Below are positions 19,377 through 28,019 of a stretch of DNA of 64,000 bases, piece after piece. The notes beneath the pieces are model-generated. The model did no database searches and was not told where the DNA came from. It saw only the letters and a list, made by a program, of their open reading frames with translations. Within the stretch, counting starts at the first letter, position 1. Each line of letters begins with the position of its first letter. Source of the stretch: JAJEFO01 sp965221845 (GTDB lineage Bacteria; Pseudomonadota; Alphaproteobacteria; Rhodobacterales; Rhodobacteraceae); NCBI GenBank assembly GCA_965221845.1, contig OZ244919.1, forward strand, positions 930,001 to 994,000, written 5' to 3'. Made by a program: the position numbers and the translations under genes.

Positions 19377-20711
19377 TCACAGGCCGGGATCCGGGCCGGC
19401 GTCCCCGTCCTCCGGAACACGGCCCGCTGACGGCGTCCTCGACCTGCTCCGCAGGTTCTCAAGGTCGTCCATATCCAGCCCGAAGCGGGCAAGGTTGCCT
19501 TCGTGGAGACCTTCGATGCTCCGCCTCACATGATCCAGCAGTTCGGGAAGGCCCTCGAGCCCTTCGTCCCGCGCCATTTCGTCAGCGCGCGCGGAGTCAT
19601 AGCCTCCGTGCCGCCTGACCAGGCCGCGCACGGCGTTCGTGACGAAACCCCTGTTCTCGATGATCGCGCGCGAGGGGGCGCTGGCACGGACGGACGGCGC
19701 CCAGTACCGGCGGGCAGACTTCACGTAGGCCTCCGCGAAGACCTCCCGCGCCAGGGAGAAGTCTTTCAGTTCGTAGATCCCGAGCAGCCCGTCCACGTAG
19801 TCCCGGTGCGTGACGTCGAGAAACGAGAGCGGGGAAAGCCCGGCTTCGAGCAGGGGAATGTTCGCCGCAATCCGCGACGTCCGCTTGTTGCAGTCTTCGA
19901 AAGCCTGGAGACAGGGCACGTGAACGGTGATGAAGAACGCCTGCTCGAACGGGTCCGAAATCATGACGGCCTTCGAGACCAGCTTCTCGAAGGCTTCCCT
20001 GATCCTGTGCGGGTCGTCGAGAGGCTTGTAGGCCGACCCGCCGATCTCGACGACATGGGTGCGCAGGGCGCCCTCCCGCATCGGGTCGCCCAGCAGGTCG
20101 TGCGAGACCAGCGCATGGACGTTTCGAAGCGTTATCGCCGAGAGTGCCGGCACGTTCGGGTCCGGGCATATGTACTCGATGGCGGCAAGGTGGTTGAGAA
20201 TCATCACCGTCTCTTCCCGGGTCCGGCCCTCCGCCGCCTCGCCGAACCTGATAAGGCGTTCGGTCTCCGCCAGGGAATAGGTGTTGCCTTCCAGGCGCGA
20301 GGAGGTCCAGGACAGGTCCATGAGGAACCGCTCCAGGACGCGCCGGTCTGACGGACCTGGTCGCCCCGCGGGCGGCGTCCCTGCCCGAGCCAGGCTCTCC
20401 CTGACCCCGGCGCCAAGATAGAACGTCCTGTTCGGAACGTAGTCATCGAGGAAGGACATGTGGTAGCCGACGTCTGGACGACGCGCCGGAGGCGTTTCCA
20501 GAAAGCGTCGCACTGCTGCAGGTCCGGCCACGGACCATCTTGTTCCGGACCCCCGCCCGTCCGCTGTCACGAAACCCTGCCCTTCCAGGGCCTTGAGGTC
20601 ACGCCAGATGGTCTGGCGCGTCCTTCCGGGATCAACGGCCAGACGCACTTCCTCCGTGCGTGCCTGCCGATGTTCGGCAAGAAACGCGATCACTCTTTCC
20701 TTCCTGGTCAT
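19377..20711 (-). CDS. Fic-family protein with N-terminal winged HTH
   Basis: A 444-residue protein. Residues about 1-60 form a winged helix (VRLAVDPGRTRQTIWRDLKA). The Fic domain follows with the inhibitory helix motif SSRLEGN at 137-143 and the active-site loop QAFEDCNKR at 269-277. Fic enzymes transfer AMP or related groups to hydroxyl side chains, and the canonical loop is HxFx(D/E)GN(G/K)R. Here Gln replaces the catalytic His and Cys replaces the Gly, as in a subfamily I recall with QPFEDxNKR. Activity is therefore uncertain. I chose ATG 20711 because it starts the wHTH; an in-frame upstream start would add 22 unlikely residues. Palindromic sites upstream suggest autoregulation. Confidence 0.85.
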   Translation of the reverse strand: MTRKERVIAFLAEHRQARTEEVRLAVDPGRTRQTIWRDLKALEGQGFVTADGRGSGTRWSVAGPAAVRRFLETPPARRPDVGYHMSFLDDYVPNRTFYLGAGVRESLARAGTPPAGRPGPSDRRVLERFLMDLSWTSSRLEGNTYSLAETERLIRFGEAAEGRTREETVMILNHLAAIEYICPDPNVPALSAITLRNVHALVSHDLLGDPMREGALRTHVVEIGGSAYKPLDDPHRIREAFEKLVSKAVMISDPFEQAFFITVHVPCLQAFEDCNKRTSRIAANIPLLEAGLSPLSFLDVTHRDYVDGLLGIYELKDFSLAREVFAEAYVKSARRYWAPSVRASAPSRAIIENRGFVTNAVRGLVRRHGGYDSARADEMARDEGLEGLPELLDHVRRSIEGLHEGNLARFGLDMDDLENLRSRSRTPSAGRVPEDGDAGPDPGL

Positions 20712-20733
20712 GCCGCGTCCCGTCAGGCTGAAG

Positions 20734-20804
20734 ATGCAACAAGCGGCGTCATACAGACGATTGTCGGGAAACGCCATTCTCGGCTTGTTGCATTGAAATG
20801 CAAC
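20734..20804 (-). promoter_or_regulatory. Palindrome cluster upstream of fic, candidate operator
   Basis: GTTGCATTGAAATGCAAC at 20787-20804 is a perfect 8-2-8 palindrome. ATGCAACAAGC at 20734-20744 and GCTTGTTGCAT at 20783-20793 form an 11-bp inverted repeat sharing the same ATGCAAC half-site. The cluster lies 23-93 bp upstream of the Fic start, where a wHTH autoregulator would bind. It could instead be an IS terminus. Confidence 0.4.
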
Positions 20805-21417
20805 TGGCGGCCCTGTCCGTCAAGCATGATTCCGCAGATCGCCTTGAATGTCGGCGTCATGGCGGTACGCGCCGGGAAACGCCACCGGCGCGCGGACGCC
20901 GCCGTCCGGTTCGTCAGGGAACCGCCGCCCTTGCGGTCCGGGCAGCGACAGCTCGATGTCGGAAGCGGTCGGTCGTGCACGGCCTTCGGCATGGCGGTGA
21001 ACGGGGCCGGACGCCCGCTCGGCCCGTTCCTGTGCGAGGTCTCGTCCATGCAGACCAGGACCGTGCCGTCGTCGAATTCCCGGGCGCAGGCCTTCAGCAC
21101 GTCCTCGTATGTTCAGCGAATCAGCAATGACCAAGGGAGGTGGCCGTGGACAGGCTGGAGGCGATTTCCTGTGGAAAGGCCGTCCCTTGCCTCCCGGCGC
21201 CTTCCCGGTCGATGCCGGTGCCGGGACCCCGCCGCCCGGCCGGGCGGAGGCGGTGCGGGCCCTGGCCCCGCAGGGCTGGCCGGACCGACAGCTCCCTGGA
21301 TCGCGCAAGCGGATCCGTCGGACAGCATGGTCGGCCCGTCCTCCCGCCGTCCTGCCCGCGTCCCGATGGACGCCGGGTCCGGGAACCGGACCGTCACGAG
21401 GACAGGAGCGGGAGACC
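20805..21417. other. Intergenic stretch with possible transposase remnants
   Basis: About 610 bp between the Fic promoter and the IS110 remnant. A minus-strand frame contains FDDGTVLVCMDETSHRNG, reminiscent of a DDE transposase Asp motif, but nothing further aligns with a family I know. I leave it unassigned. Confidence 0.3.
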
Positions 21418-22300
21418 ATGGCCGCCGCAGCCGCGGGAATCGACGTGAGCAGGAAGACGCCGGACATCCGCCCGGGCGGGCGGGACGGGACCGCGACCAG
21501 CGACACGGACGGCTTCCGCAAGGTCGCCCGCCTCCCGGGGAGGGGAAGGCGGCGCGGGCCGTCCCGGAGGCCACGGGGCGGATGCACCGGGCCCTCCTGC
21601 AGTCCCTGCACGACCGGGGCCTCAAGGTCGTCGTGGCGACCCCGCGCCAGTCCCGGGACCTCCCCAGGGCCGGCGGCGAGCTGGCGAAGGCCGACAGGGC
21701 CGGCGCGCGCGTGCCGGCCGCCCTGCGCGCCGCGTTCCCGGACATGGCGGCCACGGCGCCGGCGGACGGGACCGTCGACAGGCTCCGCGACATGCCGGTC
21801 CTGCGCGAGGCGCCCGTCGACAGGCGCGCCGGGCCGAGGCGGTCCCGGGCGAGGCCGGCGGTCCGGACGCGGACGGGCCCGTCCAGGGGGTCCTCGCCGG
21901 GACCGGCGCCGGCGTCGCCGCGTCCGGCCGGCGGACCGCGGCGCTCGTCGAGGGGTCGGAGGGCCTGGCGGAGAGCTGCGGCATCCGGCCCCGGTGCCGG
22001 GCATCGGCCCGGTCACGGCCGCGTCCCCGGTCGCCCGGGCGGGCGGGCCGGGCGCCATCGGCAACCGCCAGGCCGCCGCCCCGGGCGGCGGCGTCCGAGG
22101 GACGTCCCCTGCATGGCGGCGATGGCGGCCTGCATGTCCGATCCCGACATGAAGGAGATGTACGGCCGGCTCCGGGAAAGGGGCAGGCACCACAAGGTCG
22201 CCGTGACCGCGGTCATGCGCAGGCTCGTCGTCACCGCGAACGCGCTCCTGCGCGTCCGCTCCGCCGCCGGGGCACCGCCCGGCGAACGCGTCCGCCCCGA
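21418..22300 (+). pseudogene. IS110/IS1111-type transposase, frameshifted
   Basis: Start ATG 21418, followed by AAAAGIDVSRKTPDIRPGGR, the DEDD RuvC-like N-terminus of IS110 transposases. EATGRMHRALLQSLHDRGLK and VVVATPRQSRDLPRAGGELA match the conserved middle in another frame. The C-terminal SVPGIGPV-like block (VPGIGPVTAA) and YGRLRERGRHHKVAVTAVMR are again in different frames. At least three frame changes make it inactive. IS110 elements lack terminal inverted repeats, so I cannot set the ends exactly. Confidence 0.75.
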
Positions 22301-22473
22301 TCCGGAAACGGTCGCGGGCATGCCCGCTTTTTCCCAAGCATGTCGGCGGGTTGCCGTGATCCGGGAGATATGCGACCGCTGCATACGGGACATGCAGACT
22401 TTGAGCCTTGTCTGGTCAATGGCCCGTCTCTAGCTGCGGCACGGAACGCAACGCCAGCAAGAGGAGAAAGGCC

Positions 22474-22674
22474 ATGGCCATCACCATGAATCGCAGCAAC
22501 GCCGCCAGAGTCACCAACGTGCCGCTGTCCCTGTCCGGGCTTGTCTCGGGCGTCATTCGCTGGAACAAGGCGCGCCGCACTCGCGCCGTCCTGTCCAGGC
22601 TGAGCAACCATGAACTCGACGACATCGGCATTGCCCGGGAAGACATCGAATCGATCCGCTTCGCGCGCAGATAG
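22474..22674 (+). CDS. DUF1127 small protein
   Basis: A 66-residue protein with a C-terminal DUF1127 motif: RRTRAVLSRLSNHELDDIGI followed by AREDIESIRF, the usual arginine-rich helix pair. Start ATG 22474 with GAGGAGAAAG just upstream. DUF1127 proteins are widespread in Alphaproteobacteria; some are linked to RNA turnover or to phosphate and carbon metabolism. It precedes betA by 260 bp on the same strand, but I see no evidence that the two form an operon. Confidence 0.85.
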   Translation: MAITMNRSNAARVTNVPLSLSGLVSGVIRWNKARRTRAVLSRLSNHELDDIGIAREDIESIRFARR

Positions 22675-22935
22675 GTCGGCGCCGGCCCCTTGCGCGCGCC
22701 GGGCCGGCAGCGCGCGGCATCCCGAGGGGAGCGGTTCCCGACCGGTCCCCGCTCTCGTCCGGCGCCGCCGGGATCCGGCCTTGCAAAGGGCCGCAAGCCG
22801 GGCCATGCGTCTCCGCGACATCTCTTCCGCAAGTCTCGCAGCGGTGGCGCGAATGACCGACATGGCCGGGCGCAGTGGATTTCGGCTTCCTGGATTCAGA
22901 TGCGTCGGACGCCCGACGGCATCGGCGAGGGCGCG

Positions 22936-24600
22936 ATGGCCATCGAGGCCGACTACGTAATCGTCGGCGCAGGCAGCTCCGGCTGCGCGATGGCGTACCG
23001 GCTCGCCGAAGCCGGTCGCCGGGTCGTCGTCGTGGAGCACGGCGGCAGCGACCGGGGGCCGCTGATCAACATGCCGGGGGCGCTCAGCTATCCGATGAGG
23101 ATGCGCCGCTACGACTGGGGACTCGTGAGCGAGCCCGAGCCGCACCTGGGCGGCCGGCGCCTCGCGACTCCGCGCGGCAAGGTGATCGGCGGATCGAGTT
23201 CCGTCAACGGGATGGTCTACGTGCGCGGTCACGCCCGTGACTTCGACCACTGGCGGGACCTCGGGGCGGACGCCTGGGGCTACGCGGATGTCCTGCCCTA
23301 CTTCAAGCGCATGGAGGACTGGCACGATCGCGGACGTGGCGGCTCGGCCTGCTGGCGCGGTCGGGAAGGTCCGCTGCACGTCACGCGCGGGAGCCGGCGC
23401 AATCCGCTGACACGCGCCTTCGTCGAGGCCGGCCGACAAGCCGGCTATCCGGTGACTCTTGATTTCAACGGCCACCGGCAGGAAGGCTTCGGCGCCTTCG
23501 AGATGACCGTCTGGAAGGGCGCGCGATGGTCGGCGGCCAAGGCGTACCTGCGGCCTGCGCTTCGAACCGGGAACTGCAGGCTGGTCCGCGCCCACGCCAA
23601 CCGCGTCATTCTCGAGGGATCACGGGCGAAGGGCGTCGAGATCGCGCGCGCCGGACGCACCGAGACGGTTCGCGCCCGCGCCGAGGTCGTCCTGTCGGCC
23701 TCGTCCCTGAACTCCCCGAAGCTGCTCATGCTGTCGGGCGTCGGCCCGGCCGCGCACCTGGCCGAACACGGAATCGAGACCGTCGCCGACCGGCCCGGCG
23801 TGGGACAGAACCTTCAGGACCATCTCGAGCTCTATGTCCAGGTGGCCGCGTCGCGGCCGGTAAGCCTCTACAGGTACTGGAACCTCCCGGGCAAGGCCTA
23901 CGTAGCCCTGCGCTGGCTCGTCAGCCGCAGCGGCCCCGGCGCCTCCAACCAGTTCGAGAGCACGGGATTCATCCGTTCCGCGGCAGGTGTCGAGTATCCC
24001 GACATCCAGTTCCATTTCCTGCCAATCGCCGTGGGGTATGACGGGCGGGCGGCGGCGGGCATGCACGGATTCCAGGCCCATGTCGGCCCCATGAGGAGCC
24101 TGTCCCGCGGCGAAGTCCTACTGCGGTCGGCCGAGCCGACGGACCCGCCGCGAATAAGGTTCAACTACATGAGCCATGAAAGCGACTGGCGGGACTTCCG
24201 TGCCGGGATCCGGCTGACGCGCGAAGTCTTCGCCCAGCCGGCATTTGCGCGATTCTACGGCCGGGAGCTGCTGCCCGGGGCCGGGGCCCGGACAGACGAC
24301 GAGCTTGATGCCGTCATCCGGGATCATGCCGAGAGCGCCTACCATCCCTGCGGCACGGCCCGGATGGGGCGGCGCGACGACCCGATGGCGGTCGTGGATC
24401 CGGAAGCCCGCGTGATCGGGGTCGAGAGGCTCCGGCTCGCAGACAGCTCGATATTTCCGAGAATCACCAACGGCAACCTGAACGCGCCGTCCATCATGGT
24501 GGGAGAGAAGGTCGCCGACGCGATTCTGGGCCGCCCTCCCCTGCCGCCAAGCAATCTCGAGCCCTGGATTCATCCCGACTGGAAGAGCCGCCAGCGATAG
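22936..24600 (+). CDS. betA: Choline dehydrogenase (GMC oxidoreductase)
   Basis: A 554-residue FAD-dependent GMC oxidoreductase. The Rossmann motif [20 protein letters not shown] is at about 6-25. [20 protein letters not shown] around 75-95 is the GMC signature 1, and [16 protein letters not shown] near 256-271 is signature 2. The C-terminal active-site region [10 protein letters not shown] holds the conserved His, and [17 protein letters not shown] closes the family pattern. BetA oxidises choline to betaine aldehyde at the inner membrane for osmoprotection. I chose ATG 22936 because the FAD motif should begin within ten residues and GAGGGCG precedes it. betB and betI are not in the window. 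A related alcohol dehydrogenase is the alternative. Confidence 0.88.
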   Translation: MAIEADYVIVGAGSSGCAMAYRLAEAGRRVVVVEHGGSDRGPLINMPGALSYPMRMRRYDWGLVSEPEPHLGGRRLATPRGKVIGGSSSVNGMVYVRGHARDFDHWRDLGADAWGYADVLPYFKRMEDWHDRGRGGSACWRGREGPLHVTRGSRRNPLTRAFVEAGRQAGYPVTLDFNGHRQEGFGAFEMTVWKGARWSAAKAYLRPALRTGNCRLVRAHANRVILEGSRAKGVEIARAGRTETVRARAEVVLSASSLNSPKLLMLSGVGPAAHLAEHGIETVADRPGVGQNLQDHLELYVQVAASRPVSLYRYWNLPGKAYVALRWLVSRSGPGASNQFESTGFIRSAAGVEYPDIQFHFLPIAVGYDGRAAAGMHGFQAHVGPMRSLSRGEVLLRSAEPTDPPRIRFNYMSHESDWRDFRAGIRLTREVFAQPAFARFYGRELLPGAGARTDDELDAVIRDHAESAYHPCGTARMGRRDDPMAVVDPEARVIGVERLRLADSSIFPRITNGNLNAPSIMVGEKVADAILGRPPLPPSNLEPWIHPDWKSRQR

Positions 24601-24929
24601 CCTTCGGTCCCCGAAGCGCAGCTGCGGCCCGGAGCGCGGAGCGAGCCTTCATCCCGGACGGCCTTGCTGACGGCATCACGGTCGCAGGCATCGTGCGATC
24701 ATGTCTCTGCATCCGGGCCTGCCGGGCAGCGAGAACGCCCGCGTTGATGCCTCTCGCAAGCAAGCTGGCGCCCTCCTCGTTCAAGGCCGGCGCCCCCCGG
24801 CCTGTCTCTCGGATCACGGCTGCAGACAGCGCCCAAGACTCACTGGGACCGTGCCTGCTTGCTCCGACAACGTTTGATCGGGGCGGGTTGCACAGGCGGC
24901 GAGCGCCTACAGCGCAGCTTCCCGCTGCG
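24601..24929. other. Intergenic stretch, no gene supported
   Basis: About 330 bp downstream of betA. No conserved frame or RNA is evident. It probably includes the missing N-terminal part of the following remnant in decayed form. Confidence 0.4.
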
Positions 24930-25241
24930 GCAGGCCAACGCGAACGGGAGGAAGGCCGCACCCTTGGCCTCGGTTCCGGCGACCTTGCGGACACGCTGCG
25001 CTACCAGCTCCTTCATCGGACGGCCTCCGCCATCCTGACGGCGCAGCATTATGGCATCCACCGCGCGGCCATGGTCGTGCAGTCCTTCTCTCCGGATCGC
25101 GCCTGGTTTGACGACTTCGCCCGGTTCGCCGCGCTCTTCGGCATTGCCGCGCTCGCGCGCGACCGGCTTCACGACGCGGGCACGCCCTCCGGCATCGCGC
25201 TGCGCCTTGGCTGGGCCACCGCCCCGTTCCGCAGCCCCTGA
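24930..25241 (+). pseudogene. C-terminal remnant of a DUF6946-like protein
   Basis: About 100 codons ending at 25241 contain LRYQLLHRTASAILTAQHYG, then AAMVVQSFSPDRAWFDDFAR and a terminal GIALRLGWA. From memory this matches the C-terminal half of DUF6946 proteins (about 200 residues). The upstream half in this frame has no similarity to that family, so the gene appears truncated or rearranged at its 5' end. Function unknown. Confidence 0.45.
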
Positions 25242-25361
25242 CACGTTCCGTTCCATGCGCCTGTAGAGACGCTTGACCCGGACGCTCATGAAAGTCAGGC
25301 TTGGCATGACCGGGCCCGCTGCGGTGCCCGGCCGACTGCACCTGAAAGGGAGGGTGCCGGC

Positions 25362-25725
25362 CATGCAAGGCTCTTTCGGAAGGATCCTGGACCGAGCGCG
25401 CGAGGCCGCCGGATCGGCTGCATCCAGCGTCCGGTCAGCAGAGGCGGGCCGGGCGCTCGACTGGGGGCGGGAGCAGCGCGCCCGCCTTGGGCAGCGCCTG
25501 CCGGAAACCGAGGCGATGGAAGACTGGGTCCGGGCAAATGCCGAGAGGTTCGGATGGGGCAGGAGGCCCGGATCCTCCACGCTCGAGCATCTCGAACGGG
25601 TCCTCGAGGGGACCGTCTCGGCCGTACTCCAGAAGTCCGGCCGGCGGGGCCGGATCGCGGTCGGCGCGATTGTCGGGAAGCTTGGCGGCGCGGCGGTCAC
25701 GAGCGGGCTGCCTCCCTGCCATTGA
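25362..25725 (+). CDS. Hypothetical protein, unknown function
   Basis: A frame of about 120 residues with ATG 25362 placed 9 bp behind GGGAGGG. The protein is helical and charged, with a glycine-rich hydrophobic C-terminal stretch (IAVGAIVGKLGGAAVTSG) that might insert in or lie on a membrane. I know no family for it. It lies between two degraded segments, so it may itself be a remnant. In-frame upstream starts are possible. Confidence 0.4.
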
Positions 25726-26103
25726 ATACTCAATCATTTCTTACTTGCCACTTTGTCAAGTGCTCAGGCGATTTCGTGGTCAGGAGCCACGACGTCCGCG
25801 TGGGTGACGGCCTGATTGAGCGGGCGGGCGCCGGAGCGCAGCGCGCGGCCGGGTCCCGCGATGGCATCAAGGGCGTCCCGCCTTTGCCCGTGGACAACCC
25901 CGATGCCGGCGAGGGCAAGACCGCACGGCGCCGCGGCAGGGCATCAGCCGGGCCCGCGAAGGAACGGGCCTTGCGACGAACGCATGGGATGCCGGAAACG
26001 TCCGGCCCGGTGGTCACCGCCATGCCTCCCGACGGGAGCCGGCGGCGTCAACGCCGCATCATGCGCTCGGAACCGGGCGCCGGCGATCAGGCGCAGCCCG
26101 GGC
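25726..26103. other. Stretch with a short inverted duplication of the aroB 5' region
   Basis: No intact gene. Positions about 25780-25833 on the plus strand repeat the start of aroB (SHDVRVGDGLIERAGA here against SYDVRVGDGLIARAGA in aroB) with about six mismatches in 52 bp. The sequence on either side diverges. The rest holds nothing I recognise. Confidence 0.6.
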
Positions 26104-27219
26104 CTACGGCGAACCGAGCGCATCCGACAGGACCGCTTCCAGGACGTCAAGCGGCACGTCTTCGGCCACGAACGCGGCGCCAATGCCGCGTGCAAGCACC
26201 ATCCTGAGCCGGCCGTCGACAACCTTCTTGTCCTGGCCCATGAGATCGATCAGCGTGCCGGCGTCCGGGAGGTCGCCGGGAATGCCGGCAAGATCGAACT
26301 TCATGCCCATGGTTTCCAGATGCGAACGCACGCGGGCCGGCACCTGCCGCGCGCAGAGGCCCATGCGGGCGGACATCTCGAATGCCAGGACGCACCCGAG
26401 CGCAACGCCCTCGCCGTGCAGAAGGCGATCTCCGTAGCCGGTTGCCGCCTCGAGCGCATGACAGAAGGTGTGACCCAGATTGAGCAAGGCACGGTCCCCC
26501 TGCTCCGTCTCGTCCCGCGCGACGATTTCGGCCTTCATTTCGACGGAACGGCGCACAGCCCGGATCCTGAGATCCCTGTCGCCCCCGACCAGCGCCGGGC
26601 CGTTCCTTTCCAGCCATCCGAAGAAGGCGGCGTCCCCGACAAGGCCGTGCTTGGCCACCTCCCCGTATCCGGCCAGGAAATCGCGGCGCGGGAGCGTCTC
26701 GAGGGCGCCTGTGTCGGCCAGCACCAAGGACGGCTGGTGGAACGATCCGACAAGGTTCTTGCCGTGCGCGGAATTGATCCCCGTCTTGCCGCCGACGGAA
26801 CTGTCCACCTGCGCAAGAAGCGTCGTGGGCACCTGAACGAACCTGATGCCGCGCCGCAGGATCGCGGCGGCAAACCCTCCCAGATCTCCGATGACGCCGC
26901 CGCCAAGCGCAATCATCACGTCGCGACGCTCGATCCGTTCCGCCAGCATCCACTCGACGGATCTTTCCAGCATGTCCCAGCTCTTCGTCGCCTCGCCGAC
27001 GGGCAGCGTCAGGACAACGCTGCCAATCCCTTCTCCGTCAAGCCCGTCCCGGAGCGCCCCGAGATGCAGGTCCGCCACGGTCTCGTCCGTGAGCACGGCC
27101 ACGCGCGGGCGCTCGAGAAACGGCCGGACCTCGGCGCCCGCACGCGCGATCAGGCCGTCACCTACGCGGACGTCGTAGCTCCTGCCGCCGAGCGCGACGT
27201 GAACGGCCCCGTCTCTCAT
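26104..27219 (-). CDS. aroB: 3-dehydroquinate synthase
   Basis: A 371-residue enzyme that converts DAHP to 3-dehydroquinate, the second step of the shikimate pathway, using NAD and a divalent metal. Family motifs visible: ALGGGVIGDLGGFAAA, the substrate/NAD loop QVPTTLLAQVDSSVGGKTGI, GYGEVAKHGLV with a metal-binding Glu, and the metal His pair in NLGHTFCHALE and LLHGEGVALG. The ATG at 27219 overlaps the TGA of aroK (ATGA), indicating coupled translation of the two shikimate genes. Length is normal for the family. Confidence 0.96.
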   Translation of the reverse strand: MRDGAVHVALGGRSYDVRVGDGLIARAGAEVRPFLERPRVAVLTDETVADLHLGALRDGLDGEGIGSVVLTLPVGEATKSWDMLERSVEWMLAERIERRDVMIALGGGVIGDLGGFAAAILRRGIRFVQVPTTLLAQVDSSVGGKTGINSAHGKNLVGSFHQPSLVLADTGALETLPRRDFLAGYGEVAKHGLVGDAAFFGWLERNGPALVGGDRDLRIRAVRRSVEMKAEIVARDETEQGDRALLNLGHTFCHALEAATGYGDRLLHGEGVALGCVLAFEMSARMGLCARQVPARVRSHLETMGMKFDLAGIPGDLPDAGTLIDLMGQDKKVVDGRLRMVLARGIGAAFVAEDVPLDVLEAVLSDALGSP

Positions 27220-27794
27220 CTGCAATCCGCCAGCACCTCGCTTCGGGCATGAAGCGCCTTCAGCACACGGTCCGTCATTTCGCCGATCGAGCAGGGCGGG
27301 GCCGCGTCGACCGTCACGTCAGCAAGGGCGTAAACGGGACTCCGTCTCTCGTACAGCGACGTGAGCGTCCGCTTCGGACGCTTCGTGTTCAGCAACGGCC
27401 GCGTCGACTTGTGCCGCACCCGCTGCCAGAGCAGGTCAGGGTCCGCGCGCAGCCAGACCGAAAGGCCCCGCACGCCGATCAAGGTCCGGTTCCTGTCACG
27501 GAGAAACGCGCCGCCGCCAGTCGCCAGAACCACGGGGCCACCGCCCATAAGCCGGGCAATCACCTGCGTTTCCCTGTCACGAAAGAACTCCTCGCCGTCA
27601 CGCTCGAAGATCTCCGCGATGGTGCGGTTCGCCGCCCGTTCGATCTCCGTGTCGCTGTCCAGGAAAGGGACGCTCAGGCGTTCCGCCAGGGCGGCTCCAA
27701 TGGCGCTCTTGCCGGCCCCCATCATCCCCACCATCACGACGGTCTTCCTCAGCCGGCATGGCAAGACAGGCGCTTCCCGCATCGTTCTTCGCAT
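27216..27794 (-). CDS. aroK: Shikimate kinase
   Basis: A 192-residue P-loop kinase that phosphorylates shikimate at O3. Walker A GMMGAGKSAIG is near residue 25. FLDSDTEIERAA carries the substrate-binding DxD, FRDRETQVIARL the substrate Arg, and ATGGGAFL the GGG motif. The lid region has RPLLN. Start ATG 27794 (MRRTMREAP); the in-frame ATG at 27782 is equally plausible and ribosome-site evidence is weak for both. Operon with aroB downstream (4-bp overlap). Divergent from the small gene at 27885, so the 90-bp gap should hold both promoters. Confidence 0.95.
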   Translation of the reverse strand: MRRTMREAPVLPCRLRKTVVMVGMMGAGKSAIGAALAERLSVPFLDSDTEIERAANRTIAEIFERDGEEFFRDRETQVIARLMGGGPVVLATGGGAFLRDRNRTLIGVRGLSVWLRADPDLLWQRVRHKSTRPLLNTKRPKRTLTSLYERRSPVYALADVTVDAAPPCSIGEMTDRVLKALHARSEVLADCR

Positions 27795-27884
27795 CGCCGC
27801 ACTGAATGGCGTGATCTTCCCGAAAATACCAGATACAATTCGCAGGGCCCGGCCCAGGAAAACAGGCACAGGAGGCTCATCGGC

Positions 27885-28019
27885 ATGCTTCGTCTCTTGA
27901 AACTCGCGCTCATCGGGCTCGGCCTTGCCGGCGGGACCGTCGTTGTCTACGCGTATGTGGGCGACCTGAGCCCCATGCAGACCAGTGTCAGCGCTCCGGT
28001 GGACCTGGATGGCGGCTAG
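27885..28019 (+). CDS. Small membrane protein next to aroK
   Basis: A 44-residue protein with one N-terminal transmembrane helix (LLKLALIGLGLAGGTVVVYAYV) and a short exported tail (DLSPMQTSVSAPVDLDGG). ATG 27885 has a good CAGGAGG ribosome site. Tiny proteins of exactly this pattern (YAYVxDLSPxQxxxxxPVxLD) are conserved beside aroK in Rhodobacterales-type genomes as I remember them. Function unknown. Its TAG overlaps the start of the next gene, suggesting translational coupling. Confidence 0.8.
   Translation: MLRLLKLALIGLGLAGGTVVVYAYVGDLSPMQTSVSAPVDLDGG

Noticed and set aside
20812..21108. IS630-type transposase assignment for the frame with VLVCMDETSH
   Set aside because: Only the short Asp motif is suggestive. 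Flanking residues do not follow the IS630 pattern in any frame, so I left the region unassigned.
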